From Gammaproteobacteria bacterium (GTDB taxonomy: Bacteria; Pseudomonadota; Gammaproteobacteria; Steroidobacterales; Steroidobacteraceae), in NCBI GenBank assembly GCA_028293725.1, contig JAQGOE010000205.1, forward strand, positions 22,084 to 86,083: a stretch of 64,000 bases of DNA, in the 5' to 3' direction. The notes beneath the pieces were generated by a model. It saw nothing but the letters and a program-made list of their open reading frames with translations, had not been told where the DNA came from and searched no databases. Each line of letters begins with the position of its first letter. Position 1 is the stretch's first letter. Shown piece after piece: positions 19,438 to 27,180 of this stretch. Position numbers and translations under genes: made by a program.

Positions 19438-20528
19438 CGCGAGCCCCAAACCTCGTCCGCCACCTCCACCACCAACGCCAGCTTGCGCCACTGGTCGTTC
19501 TCCGACAGCAGGTTGCCGTGATGAGTGCTGGCGAACCCACACTGCGGAGAGATGCATAGATTCTCCAGCGGCAAATACTTCGACGCCACGTCGATGCTGC
19601 GCTTGAGCGCATCTTTGCTCTCGATCTGACCCACCTTGGTGGTCACGAGTCCGAGCACGACTTTTTTATTCTTCGGCAACAACCGCAGCGGCTCGAAGCT
19701 CCCGGAGCGCTCATTGTCGAACTCCATGAAAAACCCGTCGACATCGCAGGAGAACATCGCTTCGGCGATGTCCTCGTAGCCACCCTGCGTGGCGGACGAA
19801 CTCTTGAAATTGCCGTGACAGGTATGGATGGTCACCGCGAGATCGGCCGGGCGGCCTTTCAGAGCCGCATTGATGGTATCGGCGTAACGGCGCGGGAGCG
19901 CCTTGGGGTCATCACCGTTGGCGCGGCAACTCTCGCGGAATTTCTCGTCACCGAGGTAAGCGAAAGCGACGTCATCGAGTTGCAGATATTTGCATCCCGC
20001 CGCGCTGAAAGACGCCAGCGCTTTACGATAGGTTGTGGCGGCGTCGGTCCAAAAGACATCGATGTCGGGATAGACCTCGCTGGAGACTCCCTTCCGCCCG
20101 GCCCTCATATGCAACATCGAGGGGGAGGGAATGGTCTGCTTGGGCGTACGCTGCGCCACTGACTGCAGGAACTTGAAATCGTCGACCATCACCGGGCGGG
20201 CATAGTCGAGTTTTCCAACCACGGTCGCGATAGGCGGCTGCTCTTCGGTGCCGACGAACTTGGGGCCGGCCATCTGTTTGATCTCGACACCCTGCAGCTG
20301 GCGCAGAAAGTCGATGTGCCAGTAGTCGCGCCGAAATTCCCCGTCGGTCACCGACTTCAAGCCGATCGACTCCTGGCGCGCGACGGCAGCGCGGATCGCC
20401 TCGTCTTCGTGTTTGCGAAGCTGCTCGGCGTTGATCTCACCGCTCTTGAAGCGGGCGCGCGCATCGACGAGCGCTTGAGGGCGAAGCAGGCTGCCGACCT
20501 GGTCGGCTCGGAAAGGGGGACGGTTCAC
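19434..20528 (-). CDS. Cobalamin-independent methionine synthase-like (MetE C-terminal domain) protein
   Basis: 364 residues matching the MetE catalytic barrel, not full-length MetE. It starts FRADQVGSLLRPQALVDAR and keeps zinc-site residues in TIHTCHGNF and in SPQCGFAS. YxjG/YxjH-like proteins of this size transfer methyl groups from folate or catalyse related carbon-sulfur chemistry. It is the last gene of the eight-gene aromatic operon, 28 bases after ligB. That placement suggests a role in aromatic metabolism (for instance in methyl-group handling) rather than housekeeping methionine synthesis; unproven. Confidence 0.85.
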   Translation of the reverse strand: MNRPPFRADQVGSLLRPQALVDARARFKSGEINAEQLRKHEDEAIRAAVARQESIGLKSVTDGEFRRDYWHIDFLRQLQGVEIKQMAGPKFVGTEEQPPIATVVGKLDYARPVMVDDFKFLQSVAQRTPKQTIPSPSMLHMRAGRKGVSSEVYPDIDVFWTDAATTYRKALASFSAAGCKYLQLDDVAFAYLGDEKFRESCRANGDDPKALPRRYADTINAALKGRPADLAVTIHTCHGNFKSSSATQGGYEDIAEAMFSCDVDGFFMEFDNERSGSFEPLRLLPKNKKVVLGLVTTKVGQIESKDALKRSIDVASKYLPLENLCISPQCGFASTHHGNLLSENDQWRKLALVVEVADEVWGSR

Positions 20529-20556
20529 GATAGTTTCCTCATACTCGTCAATATTC

Positions 20557-21396
20557 TTATGCCACTTTCTGTCCGGCCTGCAGGTTCATGACCGCCACGG
20601 TACATCCCACCGCGAAGATCGGAATCGGTGCATAGAACCACAGCTCGCCTGTATGCCCTTCGGCAACGCCGGCCAGCGCGATAAAGGTGCGGATTTCCAG
20701 GCCGCCCTGCCCGGCCTCGCGCCAGGTCTCCTCGTCCTTGTAGGCGATGAGCTCCTCGCGGCGATTGGCGAGGAATTTCTCCAGGAAGGCCCGGTCCCAA
20801 GGCTCGTTGATCCGGCCCGAGTCGGGCGTAGCCGGCCAGTGGGAGATGCCCCCCGTACCGATCACCGCGATTCGCTCGGGACGAGCCTCACAGACCCGCT
20901 TCAACGCCCGGCCGAACTCATAGCAACGCCGCAGCGGGATGAGAGGCGGCCCCTGACAGTTGATGTTGACCGGGATAATGGGCAGGTCGGCGCGCGGTGT
21001 CAGGAAGTGCAGCGGCACCATGATGCCATGGTCGAACTTCCACTCCTGCGCATACGCGACATCGACGTCATTCATGAGGTCCTGGATGATCTCCAAGGAC
21101 AGCGCTGGTACACCCGGAAAGCGCGCGTGTTTAATCCCGAGCCACGCCTCGTCCTCGATCGGCCCCTCGTAATGCTCACCCATGCCGACACAGATCGCCG
21201 GCATGTTGTTCATGAAGAAATTCGCGAAGTGCTCGGCGCCGATGACAATGAGCACATCCGGCCGCGCGGCCTCCAGAGCCTGTCGCATGCGATCGTAAGC
21301 CGCGTAGAAGGCGTCCCGGACCACGGGATCGGCGCGATCCTTACGACCCGTGATACCCGGCGCGTGACTGCAAACACCCGCGAATACGAGGCTCAT
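20557..21396 (-). CDS. ligB-like: Class III extradiol dioxygenase, LigB-type catalytic subunit
   Basis: Ring-cleavage dioxygenase catalytic subunit, 279 residues from the ATG at 21396. Iron-ligand histidines are expected in VCSHAPGITGR and GAEHFANFF, and the catalytic acid-base region in HGIMVPLHFL; the C-terminal GTGGISHWP is also characteristic. A GTG at 21447 would add 17 residues. The separate LigA-like subunit gene ends 61 bases upstream. In this operon the likely job is meta-cleavage of a catechol such as homoprotocatechuate, but protocatechuate- or gallate-like substrates are possible. Confidence 0.85.
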   Translation of the reverse strand: MSLVFAGVCSHAPGITGRKDRADPVVRDAFYAAYDRMRQALEAARPDVLIVIGAEHFANFFMNNMPAICVGMGEHYEGPIEDEAWLGIKHARFPGVPALSLEIIQDLMNDVDVAYAQEWKFDHGIMVPLHFLTPRADLPIIPVNINCQGPPLIPLRRCYEFGRALKRVCEARPERIAVIGTGGISHWPATPDSGRINEPWDRAFLEKFLANRREELIAYKDEETWREAGQGGLEIRTFIALAGVAEGHTGELWFYAPIPIFAVGCTVAVMNLQAGQKVA

Positions 21397-21457
21397 GACC
21401 CACACGCCATCGGGGCGAACCTGGCGAGCCTCATCATTCCGGCGCACTCCTGGCGTC

Positions 21458-21763
21458 TCATCGTCCCGCCGCCCGCGTATACAACCCCGCTCTCACCGGA
21501 CCGTACTTACGCTCGCCCTCACGCATAGCCTCCATATAGGCGTTCCACTCAAATCCGCGCAGGGCCGCGTAGTGCATGAGAATCTGCCCGTTGACGCCCA
21601 TGACATAGAGCAGCCCGATATCAGGATCACGCAGCGCGGTCTGTTCCTCCGCGGTCAATTCGTAGTCCGCCAGCAGCGACTCGAACTCCTGGTCAAACCG
21701 ACGCCGCACCGCCGGATCCCGGTTGAGTTGAAACATCAGCTTTTGCACGTTGTAAAGACTCAT
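21458..21763 (-). CDS. ligA-like: LigA-type small subunit of extradiol dioxygenase
   Basis: 101 residues, all-helical, of the LigA family (protocatechuate 4,5-dioxygenase alpha subunit). Visible signature: VQKLMFQLNRDPAVRRRF, then LTAEEQTALRDPDIGLLY and GVNGQILMHYAAL. LigA caps the active site of LigB in two-subunit enzymes. It starts 4 bases after the hpaR stop and precedes ligB. Confidence 0.88.
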   Translation of the reverse strand: MSLYNVQKLMFQLNRDPAVRRRFDQEFESLLADYELTAEEQTALRDPDIGLLYVMGVNGQILMHYAALRGFEWNAYMEAMREGERKYGPVRAGLYTRAAGR

Positions 21764-21767
21764 ACCT

Positions 21768-22361
21768 TCATTCCCCCCGCCGCTTGCGCGCCCGGGTGGC
21801 CGGCTTCTGACTCGAAATGTCCTCCAGCGAATCCTGCAACTCCTGCAGCAAGGTGAACAGTTGTGTCACCCTCTCGACCCCGAAGCGCTCGGCGATCTGC
21901 GCATAGATCCGCTCCGAATCCGGCGCATGAGTGCTGATGAGCCGCAGTCCCTTGGGCTCGAGGCTCACCACACTGCGCCGCAGATCCGAATCCAGTTGTT
22001 TGCGGCTGACGAGCTGCCGCTTTTCCATGTCGGGGAGGATGCGCGACAGACTGGGTCCCAACAGGAAGGTGGCTTCAGCGAGTTCCGTAACCTCCATGGC
22101 CCCAGCGTGAGCCAGCGCGCGCAAGATGCGCCACTGTTGCTCTGTTACACCACGGCTTCTCAGCCCCGGCCGAAAGAGACACATCACGGCTTCACGCGTA
22201 CGCAACAGCGCCATCGGGAGCGATTCAGAAAAAGCACGCATCGGTAATGCCTTGCGCGCCATCGGTACGCCGGCCGCGGAATCGTCCAGTATGCCGCCCG
22301 GTTTGCCTCCCACCGGATCGCCGGCCGCCGGTAGGCCGGCCCCCGGTTTCTCAGCCGACAT
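21768..22361 (-). CDS. hpaR: MarR-family regulator HpaR (homoprotocatechuate operon repressor)
   Basis: MarR winged-helix protein. The core SLPMALLRTREAVMCLFRP followed by VTEQQWRILRAL is very like HpaR, the repressor of homoprotocatechuate catabolism. Recognition-helix region: TFLLGPSLSRILPDMEKR. The ATG at 22361 gives 197 residues, with about 45 extra N-terminal residues rich in Gly and Pro compared with HpaR; an internal Met before RAFSESLPM would give the usual size. It overlaps the FAH gene by 11 bases. Being inside the operon implies autoregulation. Confidence 0.87.
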   Translation of the reverse strand: MSAEKPGAGLPAAGDPVGGKPGGILDDSAAGVPMARKALPMRAFSESLPMALLRTREAVMCLFRPGLRSRGVTEQQWRILRALAHAGAMEVTELAEATFLLGPSLSRILPDMEKRQLVSRKQLDSDLRRSVVSLEPKGLRLISTHAPDSERIYAQIAERFGVERVTQLFTLLQELQDSLEDISSQKPATRARKRRGE

Positions 22362-23211
22362 CGTCCACCACCGTGTTGCGCAGAACTCCCACACGCGACA
22401 CTTCGACTTCGACCACGTCCCCCGCAACAAGATAGCGTGGCGGGTCGAAGCGCGCGCCCGCGCCGCTGGGCGTTCCGCTGAAAATCACATCGCCCGGCTC
22501 GAGCGAGCAGAAGGTCGACAGATAGCTGATCAGATACGGGATCGAGAACAGCATGCGGTCACTGGTGTCGTTCTGGCGCTCTTCGCCGTTCACGCGTGTC
22601 ATAACACGCAGGGGCGCGGTACCGACCTCATCAGCTGTAACAATGTAGGGGCCGATAGCACCGGAGCTGTCGAAATTCTTCCCCTGTGTGACGTTGAATT
22701 TCGAGTGACGCAACCAATCACGGACGGACCCTTCGTTGCCGCAGGTGTAGCCGAATACGTGCGACAGCGCCATCTCCGGCTTGATCCGGCGGCCGCCCGC
22801 ACCAATCAAAACGACGATCTCACCTTCATAGTCGAGCTGCTCGGACTCACGCGGCCGGAGAATCGGCTCGCCGTGCGCGGTCAGAGAAGTATGTGACCGC
22901 ATGAACAGGCTCGGATATTTCGGCCGCTCGCTGCCGTCCTTGTATTCCTCGTTCCGTTCGGGATAGTTGACACCGATGCAGAAGTAGCGCGTGTCGCGGC
23001 CGACCGGCTTGAGAATCTGCACATCCGCGAGTGCGTAGTCATTCTGGTCCAACGCAGCGATACTGCGCGCGGGCCCCATGAGCCCCGAGCGAATAAACGT
23101 CACCGCGTCGGTAACCTCATGTCCCAGCCGCGCGCCGAGATCGACGATTCCGTGCGATCCGACCGCTCCGACGGACTCACGGCCTTCCGCGCGAAAGTTA
23201 ATCAGTTTCAA
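22351..23211 (-). CDS. Fumarylacetoacetate hydrolase-family protein (HpaG/HpaH-like)
   Basis: 286 residues of the FAH fold. Typical sequence: YFCIGVNYPERNEEY, metal-binding acidic segment LDYEGEIVVLIG, FGYTCGNEGSVRDW, and LEPGDVIFSGTPSGAG. In homoprotocatechuate catabolism FAH-family enzymes act as the decarboxylase/isomerase (HpaG) or hydratase (HpaH). Operon position and the second FAH gene at 26128-27165 would allow one of each. Its ATG overlaps the upstream aldolase stop (ATGA). Confidence 0.87.
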   Translation of the reverse strand: MKLINFRAEGRESVGAVGSHGIVDLGARLGHEVTDAVTFIRSGLMGPARSIAALDQNDYALADVQILKPVGRDTRYFCIGVNYPERNEEYKDGSERPKYPSLFMRSHTSLTAHGEPILRPRESEQLDYEGEIVVLIGAGGRRIKPEMALSHVFGYTCGNEGSVRDWLRHSKFNVTQGKNFDSSGAIGPYIVTADEVGTAPLRVMTRVNGEERQNDTSDRMLFSIPYLISYLSTFCSLEPGDVIFSGTPSGAGARFDPPRYLVAGDVVEVEVSRVGVLRNTVVDDVG

Positions 23212-24119
23212 GCGGCACGGTCTCCTAACAGCCCGACCCGCTTGAGCACGGCATCCAGACGTCGTTCCAACTCGGGCGTGGCCGGCACCATCGGCAGGCG
23301 ATGCTCATTGGCAGGCAGCAGACCCAGCCGTTTCATCATGTACTTCATCGGAATCGGGTTCGTGTCGAAGAACACGGCCTGGTTGATCTCGAACAACTGG
23401 TGGTGCAGAGCTTGCGCCGCCGCCAGGTCGTTGCGCCAGACGGCATCGCAAAGATCGGACAGAATCCGCGGCTGTAGATTCCCAACCGCGTTCATCAGGC
23501 CACAGGCCCCGACCGCCATCATCGGGAAGCTCAGTTCCTCGAGTCCGACAAACACCTTGAACTCCGGGCCCAGCGCCGCGTGGCATTCGGAGACCAGTGC
23601 GAGGTCGTTTACTGCGTGCTTCATTCCGACGAAGTTGGGTGACTTCGCACGCAACTCCTTCAGGGTGTCGATCGTGACGTTGACGGCCGCGCGCCCGGGA
23701 ATGTGATAAACCATCCACGGCAGATCCGTCAGAGAAGCAAGCTCGAGGTAGTAAGCAATGAGGCCTCGTTGCGGCGGCCGGATGTAGTACGGCGTAACGA
23801 TGAGGAGCGAGTCCACACCAGCCTTCGCGGCATACTCTGTTAATTCACGCGTTTCGCGCAGCGACTGTGAACCGGTGGCCGCCACGACGGGGACCTTCCC
23901 GGCAGCCACCTGCACGGCGACATCCACGAGCCGATTGCGCTCCTCCACCGACAGTGTCGAGGGCTCGGCGGTCGTGCCGTTCACGAGGATCCCATGCGAC
24001 CCGTTCTTGATCAGGCACGCCACCAGTCGCGCGTAGGTTTCGTAATCCACTTCGCCATTGTGAAACGGCGTCACCAGCGGCGGGATGGACCCCTTGAGTC
24101 GGTCGAGTTGTGCGTTCAT
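23208..24119 (-). CDS. DapA/NAL-superfamily class I aldolase
   Basis: 303 residues, TIM barrel of the dihydrodipicolinate synthase/N-acetylneuraminate lyase family. The carboxylate-binding motif is NGTTAEPSTLS, the catalytic Tyr is in MVYHIPGRAAVN, and the Schiff-base Lys in VGMKHAVND. Canonical hpa operons use the class II aldolase HpaI for the last step. Here a class I DapA-type enzyme sits in that position, so it may be the functional replacement. ATGA overlaps on both sides show tight coupling with hpaE and the FAH gene. Confidence 0.88.
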   Translation of the reverse strand: MNAQLDRLKGSIPPLVTPFHNGEVDYETYARLVACLIKNGSHGILVNGTTAEPSTLSVEERNRLVDVAVQVAAGKVPVVAATGSQSLRETRELTEYAAKAGVDSLLIVTPYYIRPPQRGLIAYYLELASLTDLPWMVYHIPGRAAVNVTIDTLKELRAKSPNFVGMKHAVNDLALVSECHAALGPEFKVFVGLEELSFPMMAVGACGLMNAVGNLQPRILSDLCDAVWRNDLAAAQALHHQLFEINQAVFFDTNPIPMKYMMKRLGLLPANEHRLPMVPATPELERRLDAVLKRVGLLGDRAA

Positions 24120-25645
24120 GTTCCTAGCTTTGGTACACGATGCGTGCCGTGAGCGATGCAGATGTTCTTCGTCTCCATGTAGAAGTCGAAGCTGTAGTCG
24201 CCGCCATCGCGGCCAATGCCGCTTGCCTTCATGCCCCCAAATGGCGTGGGCAGATGTCGGTTATTCTCGGAGTTCACCCAGACCATTCCCGCATCGACGG
24301 CGTGCGCCATACGCAGCGCCCGGCCGGAATCGGCGGTCCAGATATAGGCGGTGAGGCCGTAAGGAGTGTCGTTGGCGATTTTCAAGGCCTCCGCCTCGGT
24401 CTCGAACGGCAATACCGTCAGCACGGGGCCAAAGATCTCCTCGCGGGCGATCCGCATCGTGCTCTTCGCGTGAGTAAACAGGGTTGGCTGCACGTAGTAC
24501 CCGGACCCGAGGCCCTCGGCTCGTGCGCCACCCGCCCTGATCTGGGCGCCGTCGTCGCGGGCAATCTTGAAATAACTCAACACCTTGTCGAGATGACGCT
24601 GGTGGATGAGCGGCCCGATCACGGTCGCGGGGTCGAGCGGATGCCCAACTTTCAAATGCGCCACTCGTTCCGCAACGCGCTCGACGAAACGATCGTGGAT
24701 GGAGCTATGAACCAACAGCCGGCTCGACGACGTGCAGCGCTCGCCATTCAGACTGTAGATCATGAACACGACGGCATCCACCGCGCGATCGATATCCGCG
24801 TCCTCGAACACGATCACGGGATTCTTGCCACCGAGCTCGAGATGCACGCGCTTGAGGGTCGGCGCCCCCTGACTCATGATCAGACTGCCGGTGCGCGACT
24901 CGCCGATGAAAGCCGTCGCGCGAATGGCCGGATGCTCGGTCAGCAGCTTGCCGGTGCGCTCACCGATGCCGTTGACGAGGTTCACGACACCAGGTGGCAC
25001 GCCCGCTTCGTTCATGATCTCCGCCAGCAGCGTCGCCGTTAGCGGGCTCCACTCTGCGGGCTTATGGACGACCGTGCATCCCGCGGCCAACGCGGGTGCG
25101 ATCTTCCACGTAGACAACATGAACGGCGTATTCCATGGCGTAATGATCGCCACCGGTCCGATCGGTTGTCGAGCGGTGTAATTCAAATGCTCGGCGGCAG
25201 GCAACGCCAGGCCATCGGAGGCTCCGGGAGCACGGTCGGCGAAGAAGCGGAAATTCTCCGCAGCACGCAGAGCCGCACCGCTCATAAAACGCAGCGCCTG
25301 TCCGGTATCCCAGCATTCAACCAACGCAATCTCTTCGCGACGCGCTTCGATTGCATTGGCGACCCGATGGAGAATCGCGCGCCGCTCGTCACCTGTTTTC
25401 GCGCGCCACGCCGGAAAAGCAGCCTGCGCCGCTGTAGCGGCGGCATCTACATCCTGCTCATCACCGGAGACCACCTGGTTGATGACACGGCCATCCACGG
25501 GAGACACGTTGTCAAAAACTTCCCGGCTTGCGCCACTGACAGGTTTACCGGCGATGAAATGGCCGAGCGGGGCGGCACGGAAGCGCTCGAGAAAGCCCTT
25601 GGCTTTCGCGAGGTTGGTTTCGAGATTGCCCGTCGGAGCACTCAC
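24116..25645 (-). CDS. hpaE: 5-carboxymethyl-2-hydroxymuconate semialdehyde dehydrogenase
   Basis: NAD-dependent aldehyde dehydrogenase, 509 residues. Active-site features are LELGGKNP (general-base Glu) and NGERCTSSSR (nucleophilic Cys); the cofactor region is IITPWNTPFMLSTWKIAPAL. Close resemblance to HpaE, with hpaF immediately upstream, supports oxidation of the ring-cleavage semialdehyde. Overlaps hpaF by 4 bases. Confidence 0.9.
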   Translation of the reverse strand: MSAPTGNLETNLAKAKGFLERFRAAPLGHFIAGKPVSGASREVFDNVSPVDGRVINQVVSGDEQDVDAAATAAQAAFPAWRAKTGDERRAILHRVANAIEARREEIALVECWDTGQALRFMSGAALRAAENFRFFADRAPGASDGLALPAAEHLNYTARQPIGPVAIITPWNTPFMLSTWKIAPALAAGCTVVHKPAEWSPLTATLLAEIMNEAGVPPGVVNLVNGIGERTGKLLTEHPAIRATAFIGESRTGSLIMSQGAPTLKRVHLELGGKNPVIVFEDADIDRAVDAVVFMIYSLNGERCTSSSRLLVHSSIHDRFVERVAERVAHLKVGHPLDPATVIGPLIHQRHLDKVLSYFKIARDDGAQIRAGGARAEGLGSGYYVQPTLFTHAKSTMRIAREEIFGPVLTVLPFETEAEALKIANDTPYGLTAYIWTADSGRALRMAHAVDAGMVWVNSENNRHLPTPFGGMKASGIGRDGGDYSFDFYMETKNICIAHGTHRVPKLGT

Positions 25646-26052
25646 TGTTTCACCGCTCTTTGTGCCTCACGCTGTTTCACATATTCGTGCAGGTTGTTTT
25701 TCTTGAACGTCAGGACCGGGTCGATCTCCTGCATTTCGAGGGCGATCCCCAGCGGCAAGCGCTCGAACACAGCGCCGAGCTGCTGGCAGGCGACCGCAAA
25801 GATCGCTTCACAGGCTCGCTTGCGAGTGTCGACGTCGCGCCCGTGACCTACCCGAAGACTGATGTGTACGAACGCGTTGTCGGGATTCGCATCGGCAATG
25901 ACGTAGTGCTGCGCCTCGTAGGCGCGAGTGCGAATGCCGCCGATGGGAAAAACGCCGGTCGCGAGCGCGGCCCCATGCACGGCGCGCAAAAAACCATCCA
26001 GGTCGAACTGCCCGCGCAAATTCGCGGAATACTCGATCACAATGTGCGCCAT
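25642..26052 (-). CDS. hpaF: 5-carboxymethyl-2-hydroxymuconate delta-isomerase
   Basis: 136 residues, tautomerase-superfamily CHMI. It begins MAHIVIEYSANL (E. coli HpaF is similar, with Pro as the catalytic residue after Met), and has AFVHISLRVGHGRD and the C-terminal LTFKKNNLHEYVK that marks the family. Note that residue 2 is Ala here, and Pro is the usual catalytic base after Met removal, so catalysis needs checking. First gene of the eight-gene operon. Confidence 0.88.
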   Translation of the reverse strand: MAHIVIEYSANLRGQFDLDGFLRAVHGAALATGVFPIGGIRTRAYEAQHYVIADANPDNAFVHISLRVGHGRDVDTRKRACEAIFAVACQQLGAVFERLPLGIALEMQEIDPVLTFKKNNLHEYVKQREAQRAVKQ

Positions 26053-26127
26053 CGCGCCCCCTTACGACGCTTGCGGGCAACAGATACTTAACATCATAAT
26101 CATCTCCTCGGCGAGGGGTGTCAAGCC
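26053..26127. promoter_or_regulatory. Divergent promoter region of the hpa-like operon
   Basis: 75 bases between the divergent hpaF and FAH genes. It contains an unusually AT-rich core (gatacttaacatcataatc, about 26083-26101). As the only obvious control region for the eight-gene operon, it is the expected HpaR binding site. No perfect palindrome is visible. Confidence 0.4.
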
Positions 26128-27165
26128 ATGCGGTTCAAGCTCGGTACTTTTTCTGTGGCGGGCGGCGGCGCCCCATTTCCGGGCTTGGTGCTCGAGCAAC
26201 TTGAGAGCGCCGGGACGCGCGGCGCCGCGGACCGGGTCATCCCCTTCGCCGGCCTCGAGCCGCTGCTGACCCGACTGAATCTGAAGCTGCGCGCCCCCGA
26301 CTCGCTACTTTCGCTACTCGCGGAGTGGGACGCCAACTTCCAGGCCCTCGCCATTCTGTGCGAGACATTTCCCGATGAGCTTGCGCAAGCCTCCGTGCCT
26401 GTCGATGACTTCCACGTCCGCGCCCCAATCGATCCGCCGCGGCAGGTGTTCTGTACCGTGGCCAACTTTCGCGGCCATGTGGTGGAGTCGATCGTTGACT
26501 ACGGCGTGGCACCTCACACTGATGGAATGGATGCCGACGCCCGTCGCGCCTACGCCGATAAAGTCATAGAGGAGCGCCTCCGAGGCGTGCCGTACGCCTG
26601 CTTCAAACTTCCCTCGACAGTGATCGGCCCCAACGACCCGCTCGAGATTCCGCGCCATGTACAGCGGCTCGACTGGGAGCTCGAGCTGGGAGTTGTGATT
26701 GGCCGGACGGCGCGCCGCGTGAGCCGCTCCAGCGCCATGAGTTATGTCGCCGGTTATGTCATCGTGAATGACATCACCGCGCGCGATATGGTGAGACGGA
26801 CGGATGTCCCTGCAATGGGCACGGACTGGCTACAGGGCAAGAACGGCCCCGGATTCCTGCCTATGGGCCCCTACTTCGTACCCGCCGCCTTCCGGCCGGA
26901 TCCCTACACTTGGAGATTGACGCTGTCGTTGAATGACAGGCACATGCAGGATTGCCAGGTCTCGGACATGCTGTTCGATATCCCCACCCAGATCGAGTAC
27001 ATCTCACAGCACGCACGGCTCCTGCCCGGCGATGTCATCTGCACCGGCACGCCTGCCGGTTGCGGGACTCACTATAAACGTTACCTCCAACCCGGCGACG
27101 TCATCCATGGAGGCGCGGCGGAGCTCGGAACCCAACACACTCCCTGCGTCGAGGAATCGCGCTGA
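26128..27165 (+). CDS. Fumarylacetoacetate hydrolase-family protein (second copy)
   Basis: 345 residues. A longer N-terminal part precedes the FAH core: VFCTVANFRGHVVE, acidic metal site WELELGVVIG, YVIVNDITARDMV, and LPGDVICTGTPAGCG. A GAGGGG ribosome site lies before the ATG. It is divergent from hpaF and shares its control region, so it may provide the HpaG or HpaH-type step that the other FAH protein does not. Confidence 0.87.
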   Translation: MRFKLGTFSVAGGGAPFPGLVLEQLESAGTRGAADRVIPFAGLEPLLTRLNLKLRAPDSLLSLLAEWDANFQALAILCETFPDELAQASVPVDDFHVRAPIDPPRQVFCTVANFRGHVVESIVDYGVAPHTDGMDADARRAYADKVIEERLRGVPYACFKLPSTVIGPNDPLEIPRHVQRLDWELELGVVIGRTARRVSRSSAMSYVAGYVIVNDITARDMVRRTDVPAMGTDWLQGKNGPGFLPMGPYFVPAAFRPDPYTWRLTLSLNDRHMQDCQVSDMLFDIPTQIEYISQHARLLPGDVICTGTPAGCGTHYKRYLQPGDVIHGGAAELGTQHTPCVEESR

Positions 27166-27180
27166 CCCGAACCGGCGCGT

